Assembly: GCF_031179145.1 (NCBI RefSeq)
Contig: NZ_JAPSIB010000005.1
Span: forward strand, 44,500-108,499
Source of the DNA: Brevibacterium sp.
Lineage (GTDB): Bacteria; Actinomycetota; Actinomycetes; Actinomycetales; Brevibacteriaceae
Reading direction: 5' to 3'
DNA length: 64,000 nt
Shown here: positions 1-8,277 of the stretch, piece by piece
Position numbering within the stretch: the stretch's first letter is position 1
Layout of the letters: every line of letters starts with the position of its first letter
The notes under the pieces: model-generated
Seen by the model: the letters and a program-made list of their open reading frames with translations, nothing else
Database searches by the model: none
Told to the model about the DNA's origin: nothing
Translations under genes and position numbers: made by a program

Positions 1-480
1 TGGCCGTGGTGTTGACGTCGTCGGTGGCTTCGGCTGTGGCTTCCGCTCCGGCGGTTGCGCTGGCGTCGGCGGTGGTGTCGACGTTGGCCGTGGTGTTGAC
101 GTCGTCGGTGGCTTCGGCTGTGGCTTCCGCTCCGGCGGTTGCGCTGGCGTCGGCGGTGGTGTCGACGTTGGCCGTGGTGTTGACGTCGTCGGTGGCTTCG
201 GCTGTGGCTTCGGCCTCGGCGGTGGTTTCGGCGTCGGGGGTGGCGTCGGCGTCGGCGGTGGTGTCAGCTGTCACTTCAGTGTCGGCAGTCGTACCGGCAT
301 CGGGGGTGGCGTCGACGTCGGCGGTCGGGTCGGCCTCGGTGGCGTCGGCGGTGGTGTCGGCCTCGGCAGTGGTGTCAGCTGTCACTTCAGTGTCGGCAGT
401 CGTACCGGCATCGGGGGTGGCGTCGACATCGGCAGTCGGGTCGGCCTCGGCAGTCGCATTGGCATCAGAGTCGACATCGT
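1..480 (-). repeat. In-frame tandem repeats coding the acidic Thr/Ala/Asp tail
   Basis: An 84-bp unit (28 codons) begins at 1, 85 and 169; the first two copies are identical and the third diverges after about 40 bases. Further upstream in the gene an approximately 111-bp unit (37 codons) starts at 261 and again at 372, nearly identical for about 80 bases. Both periods are multiples of three, so gain or loss of copies only lengthens or shortens the stalk. Confidence 0.9.
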
Positions 481-1273
481 CACCGTCGTCATCGCATCGC
501 GGATCAGTGATGACATTGCTGTCGAGAGTCACGGCTCCATTGCGAGCGAGCGCTCGACCATCGACGGTGGTTCCTGTCACGAGCGACACGGAAGTCAACG
601 CCATGATCGTGCCGACGAATGAGGTATCAGTGCCGAGCGTCGCCGAGCTTCCCACCTGCCAGAACACATTGCACCTCTGCGCGCCGCCGATGAGCGACAC
701 CGAGCTGGCGCTCGCTGTGGTCAGAGTGGATCCGATCTGGAAGATCCAGACGGCAGACGGATCGTTCTGGGCGTCGAGGGTAAGTTCTCCCGTCAGCTCC
801 GCGGCAGTTTCGGCCGTGTAGACACCCGGAACGAGTGTTTGCCCGCCGAGGTCTGCGGTGATGTCGAAGTCACTGGGCTGTCCTGCCGCAGTATCGTAGG
901 CCGTGGTGAGGTCGGTCTGGGCCTGCTGAGCCACTGCGTCGTTCGCGTGGATCGCCCCTCCCTGCACGATCCCGGGAGGGAATCCTGTAATTTCCGTGCC
1001 AGGGGCGACGCCGAGGTCGCCGTTGAGAATCGTCGGTCCGGTGTTCGTAACAGTCGATCCGCCCAGAACCGTAAAGGACTCCGCTGTGCCGAGGTTGACT
1101 GCGGTAGCTGCTTCTGCGCTCGGCGCCCACGCGTTGATGCTTGCCAGCACGAGACTGATGACCCCAACTGCAGCAGCCAACGCACGGAATCCACGCGGCC
1201 GCGCCCTGACTCCGGGCTCTTTCCAATTGTCACTGAGAACCAATGCACCTTGTATTCGTCTGAACTCTGCCAC
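1..1273 (-). CDS. Partial ice-binding-like (DUF3494) secreted protein with repetitive acidic tail
   Basis: The reading frame opens at a GTG (1271-1273) six bases after an AGAAGG ribosome site and stays open to the window edge, so the C-terminus is missing; 424 residues are visible. Residues about 20-53 form a signal peptide (basic start, hydrophobic stretch, ending AEA). Residues about 55-259 match the DUF3494 ice-binding fold: the start AVNLGTAESFTVLGGSTVTN, then TILNGDLGVAPGTEITGFPPG, later AVWIFQIGSTL, CNVFWQVGSSATLGT and GTIMALTSVSL. From about residue 260 the chain is almost only Thr, Ala, Asp, Glu, Asn and Val, in tandem repeats of 28 and 37 residues. DUF3494 proteins bind ice or serve as surface adhesins; which applies here cannot be told. 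The tail may be a stalk leading to an anchor outside the window. Family call is strong; function is inferred. Confidence 0.88.
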   Translation of the reverse strand, partial: MAEFRRIQGALVLSDNWKEPGVRARPRGFRALAAAVGVISLVLASINAWAPSAEAATAVNLGTAESFTVLGGSTVTNTGPTILNGDLGVAPGTEITGFPPGIVQGGAIHANDAVAQQAQTDLTTAYDTAAGQPSDFDITADLGGQTLVPGVYTAETAAELTGELTLDAQNDPSAVWIFQIGSTLTTASASSVSLIGGAQRCNVFWQVGSSATLGTDTSFVGTIMALTSVSLVTGTTVDGRALARNGAVTLDSNVITDPRCDDDGDDVDSDANATAEADPTADVDATPDAGTTADTEVTADTTAEADTTADATEADPTADVDATPDAGTTADTEVTADTTADADATPDAETTAEAEATAEATDDVNTTANVDTTADASATAGAEATAEATDDVNTTANVDTTADASATAGAEATAEATDDVNTTA

Positions 1274-1993
1274 TGCTCACCTTCTTTTCGTTTAGGGGCG
1301 GCGCACAAGAGTGAACGTGAGCCTTTCCCAGCATATATGTCACCGACAGTTAGTGCGACAATATTCGCTGTTTCGATGAATCGCGCTGAGGCATTCTGGA
1401 GATGACAGAGGTATGAGATCGGAAGAAGGGAAGGAGAATTGGAAGAAGGAAATCCCCATTCGGCTGAGAAATTCACCGGCGAACTCGGGGGCTCACCTGG
1501 GATGATTCCGCCATTGCGAACGGGACGCTCACCCGCGCCGCTCAAGGGCTCCGTTTCGGCACGGAAGCCCTAGAGGTGCAGAGCAATCACAGAAATTCAA
1601 GGAGGCCCTCGTGCTGTGAATTCGAGGCACCCGATCGCTGCAGGCATGGTTTCGCGGACCAAATGCTGATCATCACCACCGATGCCACGACAATTGCACG
1701 TCGTCGTTCAATGTGTGCCGTGCGACCATCAGACAGCAGTTTTGTTCGGATAACACTGTGAGCTCACAGATCCGACGTCGCCGTCAGAATTTGGTATCAG
1801 TTCGCTGGAAACAGCGCCGGACTCTACCTGCCGCTTTGGAACTCGAGGTCGTTCGCTATTCTCAACACAGGTGCCTGAATCATGACTCATTCGTGGGCCG
1901 TGATTATGATCGAAATTTCGCAACGGTGTTCTCGACCAGGAGCACACATGATCGAGAACGCCGTCGTCACCAGTGCATTCGCTCTGCAGTGGT
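1274..1993. other. 720-bp gap without a convincing gene
   Basis: The stretch between the ice-binding gene and the DinB gene is less G+C-rich than its surroundings (28 of 60 bases in 1861-1920). Short frames on both strands lack ribosome sites and recognisable motifs. It must hold the promoter of the ice-binding gene. A perfect 14-bp palindrome CTGTGAGCTCACAG lies at 1756-1769. I saw no tRNA or other RNA gene. Confidence 0.5.
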
Positions 1994-2620
1994 TCAGTGC
2001 TCGGGCAGAGAGGGTTCGGCATCGTCCGTGAGGTACTCAGGCGGCCATGGTTCACCGTCCGCGCGAGCGTTGAGTTCGTAGGCGATCGCCCCATCGATGC
2101 TCTCGCGGATGATGTCGGCATGCCCGGCGTGGCGGGCGAGCTCGGTGCTGATGTGGTTGAGGATCCAGCGCACGTTCATGACGAAGTCTTTGGGGTACCA
2201 CGGCATGTCCGGCACAGGGACTGTGCTGTCGAGGTCGACCTGACCGTTGTCGACGAGCCCGCGAGCAGCCGCGATCTCCGCCGTCGCTGTGTCGAATGCG
2301 GCGAGCAGTTCGGCCAGGGTGAGATCGGGGACGACCGAGCCGTCGCACATCTCCTCGATGCCGATCGCGCGTCCGAACGACATGTAGTCGTCGAGGGTGA
2401 AGACCCGGCTGGGGTCCTTGACCTGCTGCATCCACCCGTAGATGACCTGGGCGCTGTGGGCGATGAGGCCGGAGATGCTCAGCGCGCTGGTCGTTGGGGT
2501 TGTGCGTGCTTGCTCGTCCGTGAGGTCGAAGGCGGTGAGCCGCAGCTGGATGGCCTGCTGCTCGATGAAGCTGAAGAGGGCATCGGACTCGGTGGTCACG
2601 CTCGGTGCGAAGAACGACAT
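1994..2620 (-). CDS. DinB/DUF664-type four-helix protein
   Basis: The protein has 208 residues when started at the ATG preceded by AGGAGT-GACG; the longer upstream frame has no such site. The sequence reads as a mostly helical DinB-superfamily (mycothiol-dependent maleylpyruvate isomerase/DUF664-like) domain: the early helix ALFSFIEQQAIQLRLTAFDL, a central LIAHSAQVIYGWM and a late VRWILNHISTELARHAGHAD. The first and last of the three metal-site histidines usual for this superfamily are recognisable in HSAQV and in the ILNHISTELARHAGHAD helix. Such proteins often act as thiol-dependent transferases with mycothiol or bacillithiol. It is transcribed away from the WYL regulator at 2766, a frequent regulator-target arrangement. 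Substrate is unknown. Confidence 0.8.
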   Translation of the reverse strand: MSFFAPSVTTESDALFSFIEQQAIQLRLTAFDLTDEQARTTPTTSALSISGLIAHSAQVIYGWMQQVKDPSRVFTLDDYMSFGRAIGIEEMCDGSVVPDLTLAELLAAFDTATAEIAAARGLVDNGQVDLDSTVPVPDMPWYPKDFVMNVRWILNHISTELARHAGHADIIRESIDGAIAYELNARADGEPWPPEYLTDDAEPSLPEH

Positions 2621-2698
2621 CGTCACTCCTGTGTTGGGGGATAGGGCTTTGACTGGCAGCTCCGGGGGAGGAGCTGACTCCATTCTCAGCGGCGTCGC

Positions 2699-2713
2699 GG
2701 ACATATACTGTCC
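2699..2713. promoter_or_regulatory. Candidate operator in the DinB/WYL divergent promoter
   Basis: The inverted repeat GGACA-TATAC-TGTCC sits in the 145-bp divergent gap and overlaps a -10-like TATACT (2705-2710) facing the WYL gene. It is a plausible binding site for that regulator. No other sequence evidence links the two. Confidence 0.4.
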
Positions 2714-2765
2714 TCAATTGTCGGCGAAATGAGATACTCCCGACCAGCGCCAGAGGAGGCCACTG

Positions 2766-3752
2766 ATGACGGCGGATTCCAGGCTCCTGTCCCTGCTCGG
2801 TGTGTTCGCCTCGGGACGGACATTCACCGCCGCCGAGTTGGCCGAACAGTTCGCCGTCACCGCCCGCACCATCCGCCGTGACATCGCCGATCTGCGGGAC
2901 CTCGGCTACACCATTGCGTCCGTCCCCGGAGCTGCCGGAGGCTACCGCGCCGAATCACGCACCCTGCTGCCGCCCCTGCAGTTCGGGGCCGGCGAAGCCC
3001 TGTCGACCGCGATCGGGCTCGCGCTCCTGCGCGGGACCGGGCTGAGCAGTTCGAATGCGGCCTCAGCCTCGGCGAAGATCCAAGGAATGCTGCCACCGGC
3101 CATGCGCGAGACCGTGGGTGCGATCGGCACCGCCGTCTCCGTTCTGCCCGGGCACGAGCCCGAAGTCGATCACGCTGCGGTCGTCACTGCCGCCTCGGCG
3201 ATCGCCTCCCGGGTCGTGCTGACTTTCACGTACACGAAATCGCGTGCCCCCGCGCAGACCGATCAGGCGCGTGAAGGCGAACGAGACGGTGCGGGTGGGG
3301 CGAGCGAACGACGGGTGGAGCCGGTGCAGCTGGTCGTCCTCGGCGCGCACTGGTACCTCTACGCCTGGGACCTCGGGCGGGCGGACTGGCGGGTGTTCCG
3401 GCTCGATCGGATGAGCGCCGTCCACGCGACGACGTTCGGTTTTCCTCACCGGGACCATCCCGACGCCGAGGCGGCTGTCCGCGCCGCTGTCACCTCGGCG
3501 GCGTATGAACACAAGGTCGTGCTGCTGGCCGACGCCACTGTCGCCGAGGCGCAGGCGTGGTTTCCGTCCCGAGCCGTGACGGTCACTGCCGCAGAAGAGG
3601 GGTGCCGGATCGAGTTCGGCGTTGCGGATCTCGACTGGGCGGCGGCGGTCGCAGCGCACATCCCCGTCGACTTCCGGGTGGTCGAGCCTCCGGCGATGGT
3701 GGCGGCTCTGACCCGGCTGCGTGACCGTGTGACGCGGGTTGTCGGCGGGTGA
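2766..3752 (+). CDS. HTH/WYL-domain transcriptional regulator (YafY/DeoR-type)
   Basis: The 328-residue protein starts with a winged helix-turn-helix (residues about 1-60; TAAELAEQFAVTARTIRRD is the recognition region), followed by a linker and a WYL domain (about 180-220, with LVVLGAHWYLYAWDLGRADW and RVFRLDRMSAV) and a WCX-like C-terminal extension up to residue 328. The canonical WYL tripeptide is present in HWYLYAWD. A Gln/Arg/Gly-rich insert (about 160-180) precedes the WYL domain. Regulators of this type sense ligands, often nucleic-acid-like or small molecules, through WYL. It is divergent from the DinB gene, which is probably its target. Start ATG has an AGGAGG-like site (agaggaggccactg) at the correct distance. 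Confidence 0.9.
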   Translation: MTADSRLLSLLGVFASGRTFTAAELAEQFAVTARTIRRDIADLRDLGYTIASVPGAAGGYRAESRTLLPPLQFGAGEALSTAIGLALLRGTGLSSSNAASASAKIQGMLPPAMRETVGAIGTAVSVLPGHEPEVDHAAVVTAASAIASRVVLTFTYTKSRAPAQTDQAREGERDGAGGASERRVEPVQLVVLGAHWYLYAWDLGRADWRVFRLDRMSAVHATTFGFPHRDHPDAEAAVRAAVTSAAYEHKVVLLADATVAEAQAWFPSRAVTVTAAEEGCRIEFGVADLDWAAAVAAHIPVDFRVVEPPAMVAALTRLRDRVTRVVGG

Positions 3753-3807
3753 CGAGAAGGCTGTGCGACCGCGTGGCGTAGGCCGAGGGGAAGTGACGAC
3801 GGAATCG

Positions 3808-3837
3808 GTCAACGGAATCCACTGTGAGCAATACAAT
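3808..3837 (+). promoter_or_regulatory. Probable leaderless promoter of the universal stress gene
   Basis: GTCAAC (3808-3813) and TACAAT (3832-3837) are separated by 18 bases. The expected start point, seven bases after the -10 box, is the A of the ATG at 3844, which has no ribosome-binding site. This points to a leaderless transcript, common in actinobacteria. Confidence 0.5.
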
Positions 3838-3843
3838 GTGGGC

Positions 3844-4233
3844 ATGACGATTCTCATTGGCTACCTTCCAGCCCCCGAAGGTGAGGCAGCGTTGCGTGCA
3901 GGATTCGCTGAGGCCGAACTCCGATCGACTCAGGCCGTTGTGGTCAACGCTCAACGTCGCGGGGCCAGTGGAACCCCCACGGAGATCGGTCAGGACGAGA
4001 TCGACCGCATCGTCAGCCTCGGGCGGGACTCCGGAGTCGAGGTCGAGGTGCGACAACCCGATCATGAAGACGACTTGCCCGGCGCCCTGAACGAATTGGC
4101 AACGGAATGCGCAGCCGAGCTCATCGTCATCGGGCTGCGGAAACGGTCTGCGATCGGCAAATTCATCCTCGGATCACAGGCGCAGCGGATTCTCCTCGAA
4201 GCCGAGGTTCCGGTCCTCACCGCGAAGGCCTGA
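3844..4233 (+). CDS. Universal stress protein, UspA family
   Basis: The 129-residue single-domain protein has the Usp fold: the opening strand MTILIGYLPAPEGEAALRAG, a C-terminal half ECAAELIVIGLRKRSAIGKF and the nucleotide-loop region (G-x2-x-S-x-GKFILGSQAQRILLEAEVPVLTAKA). The G-x2-G-x9-G-S/T ATP motif is present only in degenerate form (GLRKRSAIGKFILGS), so ATP binding is uncertain. I start it at 3844 rather than in the upstream frame because homology begins there and the promoter places transcription at this ATG. Its last 17 bases overlap the 3' end of the convergent FAD/Fe-S gene. Confidence 0.85.
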   Translation: MTILIGYLPAPEGEAALRAGFAEAELRSTQAVVVNAQRRGASGTPTEIGQDEIDRIVSLGRDSGVEVEVRQPDHEDDLPGALNELATECAAELIVIGLRKRSAIGKFILGSQAQRILLEAEVPVLTAKA

Positions 4234-7200
4234 GCCCCCACCCCCAAGCGAGGAGCTCGGCCAGGGACACTGCCTGCCAGTCACTGAGATCGGTGATCTG
4301 GGTCCGGCAGGAGTAGCCGTCGGCGAGAACGACCCGCACCGGCTCGGACGCGCTTCGGGAATGCGGCTCCGAGTGCGCTGCGGAGTTCTGCGCAATATCG
4401 TTCTGCACAGTGTCGCTCTGCTCCTCCAGTTCTCGCAGAGCCGGCAGCAGCGCCACCTCGGCCACGGCGACCGAGGTCTCGTAGTGTCCCTCCTCGACGC
4501 CGAAGTTCCCGGCCAGCCCGCAGCAGCCTCCGAGGAACAGCGTCTGCGCACCGGCCCTGGCCAGCAGTTCCTTGTCGGCGGCGAGTCCCAGCACTGCCGA
4601 CTGGTGGCAATGAGGCTGGACGAGCGCTTCGACTCCCTCCAGACTCGGCAGCTCGGCGCCGATGCCGAGCAGGAACTGCGCGAGGGTCTGCACCCTCGTC
4701 GCCACGCGCGCAGACGCCTCGTCGCCGAGGAGCTTGAGCGAGTCGTCCTTGAGAGTTGCCAGGCAGGAGGGTTCGACCCCGATAATCGGCACGTCCCCGG
4801 TCGAGTCCAGAGCGCGGATCGTCGCGGAGAGACTCGTCCTGGCCGCATCGAGCTGTCCGGTCGAGATGAGCGGCAGACCGCAGCAGACGGTCTGCTCGAC
4901 GACGCGCACCGTCACCCCCGCATGCTCGAGCACAGCGACTGCCGCGGCGAGGATCCGCGGAGCGAAGTGATTCGACCAGGAGTCGGCGAACAGCACCACC
5001 TCGGTGACGTCGCGGCGAGTGCCGACAGCGGAAGGCCCGGCACCAGCGGATGCGACTCCCACCTCGGCGGAGTTGCGGCGACCGCCCGCAGCGGAAGCTC
5101 CGGCACCAGGGGACCGGGCTCCCGCCTCGGCGGCGGTCGTCCACCACTTCCGGAACGTCGTCGAGGCGAAGACGGGAATGGTGCGGCGGACGTCGATGCC
5201 TGCCATCCGCTTCGCGAGCGTCGAGATCCCCGGCAGCCCGGCCACGCGATTGAGGACCGGGGCGATCGGTGTCGCCGCCCGCGCCAGCTGGGGGAGGAAG
5301 CCGAGCGCATAGTGCTTCATCGGGCGCAGACGGCCGCGGTAGGACTGGTAGAGGACCTCTGCCTTATAGGTGGCCATGTCGGTTCCCGTCGGGCACTCCG
5401 TTCCGCACGCCTTGCACGACAGGCACAGGTCGAGAGCCTCGGCGACCTCGGGCGAGTCCCACCGGGTCTCGACGAGATCCCCTGACACCATCTCCTGCAG
5501 CACCCGCGCGCGTCCCCGGGTGGAGTGCTTCTCATCGCGAGTGGCCTGGTAGGACGGGCACATGACACCGCCGCCGACCGCGGAGTCCGCGCGGCACTTG
5601 CCCACCCCGGTGCACCGGTGCACCGCCGAGGCGAACCCTGCCGCCTCTCCGTCGAAGCGCATCCCGAGGTTCCCGGTGAGTTCCTCGCGCAGCGGCAGGG
5701 AAGTGAGCCGGAGGGACTCGTCGAGAGCATCCGGGTCGACGATGACGCCGGGATTGAGCAGATGCTGCGGGTCGAAGAGCTCCTTGACCTGCGTGAACAG
5801 CTCGAGGACGGCGGGAGGGTAGACGAGCCGGAGCAGCTCTGACCGCGCTCGCCCGTCGCCGTGCTCACCCGAGACCGAACCGCCGTAGCGGGCGACGAGC
5901 TTCGTCGCCGCGACCATGAAGCTCCGCAGAACCTCACGCCCGTTCGGAGCCTCGAGCGGGAAGTCGACGCGCATGTGCAGACACCCGTCCCCGAAGTGGC
6001 CATAGGGGATCCCCCACAGCTCGTGCTCGGTGAGCAGGGCCATGAGATCGTGCAGGTAGTCGCCGAGGTGCTCGACCGGAACCGCCGAATCCTCCCACCC
6101 GGCGTGGGCGTCGCGACCGTCGGGGGTGCGCGAGACGAGGCCGGCTCCATCCGCGCGGATCGCCCACACCTCGGCGGTCGTCCGCGTGTCGAGAACCGCC
6201 GCGTCGAGGGCCCGGGACTGCTCGATCAGCCGCACGGTCTGCGCCTGCAGCTCCTCGGCGTCATCGCCGGTGAGCTCGACGACGAGCCAGCCGGCGCCGG
6301 CGGGCAGAGCGGGGACCGCCTCGGCGCCCTTGGTCTCGATCACCCGAGCGAGCATCCTCGAATCCAGGCCCTCGCAGGCGGCGACCGGGTAGCCCTGCAG
6401 GAGCGGGGCGTCGCGGGCCGCGGCCACCATGTCCTCGTATCCGAGCACCACCGCCGAGGTGAACGCGGGGTCGCGCACCAGTCGCATCTTCGCTGCGAGG
6501 ATGATTCCCCAGGTGCCCTCCGAGCCGGCGAAGGCGCGGCGGAGATCGAAACCGTGCTCGGGCAGCAGGGACTCGAGGCCGTACCCCGAGACCTGGCGGG
6601 AGAAGGTGCCGAGATGGGTGCGGATGAGGCCGAGGTTCTCGGAGATCAGGTGGTGGAGGCGAGGGAAGTGCTCGGCGGCGTTGTCCTCGTCGATGTCGAC
6701 GATCGTGCCGTCGACGAGCATCACCCGCAGGCCGAGAATGTTGTCGCCGGTGCGGCCATAGCCCATAGCGCGCGGGCCACAGGCGTTGTTGCCGATCATC
6801 CCGCCGATCGTGCAGCGGGAGTGGGTGGAGGGGTCGGGGCCGAAGCGGAGCCCATGTTTCTTTGCCTGTGCTTGCAGCTGCGCGTGGATGCAGCCTGCCT
6901 CGACCCAGACCGAGCGCGTGTCCGGGTCGAGGGCGAGGACCTTGTTCATATGGCGGGAGAAGTCGAGGACGATTCCCGTGCCGATCGCATTGCCCGCGAT
7001 CGACGTGCCGGCGCCGCGACTGGTGATCGGGATCTGCAGCCGGCGTGCGACTCTCAGCGTGCGAGCGACATCCTCTTCGTCAGAGGGGAAGACGATGGCC
7101 GCAGGGACCAGTCGAAACAGAGAGGCGTCCGAGGAATACGCTGCCCGGTCGACGCCGGCAAGGCTGAAGTGGCGGACTCCGGCTGCTTCGAGCTCCCGGC

Positions 7201-7330
7201 GCAGGGACTCGAGTTCCTGCGCCCGGGGCTCGGATTCCTGTTCCCGGGATTCGGGAGCCTGTGCGAGGGGCGCGGGTTCCTGTGCCCTGGGCGAAGTGGG
7301 CGTATCAGCGAAGGACTCCATGGGACGCAT
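4217..7330 (-). CDS. FAD-binding and 4Fe-4S/CCG-domain oxidoreductase (D-lactate/2-hydroxyacid dehydrogenase type)
   Basis: The 1037-residue protein fuses the parts of GlcD/Dld and GlpC-like enzymes. Residues about 70-215 are the FAD-linked oxidase N-terminal domain (PAAIVFPSDEEDVARTLRVA, RGAGTSIAGNAIG, MIGNNACGPRAMGYGRTGDN); about 280-530 the FAD-oxidase C domain, including YGHFGDGCLHMRVDFP and SGEHGDGRARSE. Then come iron-sulfur ligands, CTGVGKC and CLSCKACGTECPTG (about 575-660), and a C-terminal CCG/heterodisulfide-reductase region (VCCGLPL, FLGGCCGLAGNFG). It probably oxidises a D-2-hydroxyacid such as lactate or 2-hydroxyglutarate and passes electrons to the respiratory chain; the substrate cannot be read from sequence. 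Odd features are a charged Glu/Ala/Pro-rich N-terminus (residues 5-45) and a repetitive Gly/Ala linker at about 734-778. Start at 7330 has AGGTGG upstream; ATG at 7321 is an alternative. Confidence 0.9.
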   Translation of the reverse strand: MRPMESFADTPTSPRAQEPAPLAQAPESREQESEPRAQELESLRRELEAAGVRHFSLAGVDRAAYSSDASLFRLVPAAIVFPSDEEDVARTLRVARRLQIPITSRGAGTSIAGNAIGTGIVLDFSRHMNKVLALDPDTRSVWVEAGCIHAQLQAQAKKHGLRFGPDPSTHSRCTIGGMIGNNACGPRAMGYGRTGDNILGLRVMLVDGTIVDIDEDNAAEHFPRLHHLISENLGLIRTHLGTFSRQVSGYGLESLLPEHGFDLRRAFAGSEGTWGIILAAKMRLVRDPAFTSAVVLGYEDMVAAARDAPLLQGYPVAACEGLDSRMLARVIETKGAEAVPALPAGAGWLVVELTGDDAEELQAQTVRLIEQSRALDAAVLDTRTTAEVWAIRADGAGLVSRTPDGRDAHAGWEDSAVPVEHLGDYLHDLMALLTEHELWGIPYGHFGDGCLHMRVDFPLEAPNGREVLRSFMVAATKLVARYGGSVSGEHGDGRARSELLRLVYPPAVLELFTQVKELFDPQHLLNPGVIVDPDALDESLRLTSLPLREELTGNLGMRFDGEAAGFASAVHRCTGVGKCRADSAVGGGVMCPSYQATRDEKHSTRGRARVLQEMVSGDLVETRWDSPEVAEALDLCLSCKACGTECPTGTDMATYKAEVLYQSYRGRLRPMKHYALGFLPQLARAATPIAPVLNRVAGLPGISTLAKRMAGIDVRRTIPVFASTTFRKWWTTAAEAGARSPGAGASAAGGRRNSAEVGVASAGAGPSAVGTRRDVTEVVLFADSWSNHFAPRILAAAVAVLEHAGVTVRVVEQTVCCGLPLISTGQLDAARTSLSATIRALDSTGDVPIIGVEPSCLATLKDDSLKLLGDEASARVATRVQTLAQFLLGIGAELPSLEGVEALVQPHCHQSAVLGLAADKELLARAGAQTLFLGGCCGLAGNFGVEEGHYETSVAVAEVALLPALRELEEQSDTVQNDIAQNSAAHSEPHSRSASEPVRVVLADGYSCRTQITDLSDWQAVSLAELLAWGWGLRPSR
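4997..5130 (-). repeat. 63-bp in-frame tandem repeat in the FAD/Fe-S gene linker
   Basis: Copies begin at 4997, 5060 and 5123 (read on the plus strand from CACCTCGG/CGCCTCGG), giving two full 21-codon units and a partial third. They code the Gly/Ala/Arg-rich linker between the ferredoxin-like and CCG parts. Confidence 0.8.
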
Positions 7331-7543
7331 TCTGCCACCTGCTCGCGTGAGGCCTCGATCCGTGCGCCACGGTACTTCAGCCTGCCCGTCAGGGCTCTGT
7401 AATCGAGCTGTGACTGGCAGGCTGATGAATGGTCAACGAATTTCTGAAATACGGGAAAATATTGTTTCACTTTAATATATGTGGTATCCAGTTCCTACAC
7501 AGTTTGTTGTGGCGGCCGGCCACAGCAACAGGCAAGGGAAGTA

Positions 7544-7837
7544 ATGATGTCGCGTCGCGCTCGAGAATTAACTGCAGATCAAACGGCTCTGGTGGGCGCT
7601 GTTCGCAAAATTGCGCGTCAGAGGAACAGAATCAATACCAATTACGTGATGGCGATCCTGCGCGCCCGCGAAGAGGGCGCGACCTTCGGTGCCATCGCTG
7701 CTGCCGCAGGCACATCCTCGCAGGCAGTGCAGGAGATCGTTCGCCGCCACGGACAGCTCAAGCGACAGAGCGAGTCGTCCGGCGCCTCGTCAGAGCCTGT
7801 GCTGACCAAAGCATCGGTCGCGCCCGCCGCCGAATAG
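7544..7837 (+). CDS. Small helix-turn-helix protein, unknown function
   Basis: I start this at the paired ATGs at 7544/7547, a few bases after AAGGGAAG; the frame extends upstream but without a ribosome site. The 97-residue product is basic, with one predicted HTH: REEGATFGAIAAAAGTSSQAVQEIVRRH (about residues 45-72), where ATFGAIAAAAG and SSQAVQEI resemble the two helices of sigma-region-4 or resolvase-type domains. The C-terminus is a Ser/Ala-rich tail. The upstream 200 bp is A+T-rich for this genome (TTTAATATATG near 7471-7482), which may be the promoter or a sign of acquired DNA. I do not recognise a named family. Confidence 0.65.
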   Translation: MMSRRARELTADQTALVGAVRKIARQRNRINTNYVMAILRAREEGATFGAIAAAAGTSSQAVQEIVRRHGQLKRQSESSGASSEPVLTKASVAPAAE

Positions 7838-8277
7838 CGAACTCCACGCCGGTTTCAGTCGCCGGAGCCAGGGTGTCGGAAACGCCTCCCTCAGGCGCTC
7901 TCGCGAGGTTTTGCTCCGGCCGGGCGAATATCCTCGGTAATCCGACAAGATTAATGGCAAGTCTCCTTTATGTAATTCCGAGCGCGAATGGATAACGATT
8001 ATCCGGACGGTCGCCGCGTTGAGCAGATCGGCTCTCGATATATCAGCGGCTATTGCAGACGAGAGCTCCACGTTCTCCACCGGTATTGCAGAATCGCAAT
8101 ATTCTCGTCCTGGGACTGGAGCCATGGGTGGCCCCGCTTCAATTGCGGTGGGCTAGCGGCCGGGGGTGCCAGGCAGGCGGCCGGGGGCGTGGTGGGCGAA
8201 AGCTGCGAGGCGGGGCAGCCGTCCCGGATTCTGCGCTCGGGGCGACGTGGGAGGGGCGTCCCCTCTAGAGTTGAACC
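7838..8277. other. 440-bp gap, no gene seen
   Basis: Short frames here lack support. A weak hairpin CGCCT-N5-AGGCG at 7883-7897 could terminate the HTH gene. The A+T-richer stretch around 7930-8060 probably includes the promoter of the phosphatase gene. Confidence 0.4.

Noticed and set aside
6-821. Long plus-strand frame rich in Ala, Val and Ser at the left edge
   Set aside because: It is the antisense of the repeat tail and domain of the DUF3494 gene on the minus strand, whose frame has a ribosome site, signal peptide and family motifs.
1756-1769. CRP site in CTGTGAGCTCACAG
   Set aside because: The half-sites TGTGA and TCACA are only two bases apart instead of six, so it does not fit the CRP-family consensus.
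5861-7402. 513-codon plus-strand frame opposite the FAD/Fe-S gene
   Set aside because: It is antisense of an oxidoreductase with many recognisable cofactor motifs; its own translation shows no domain.
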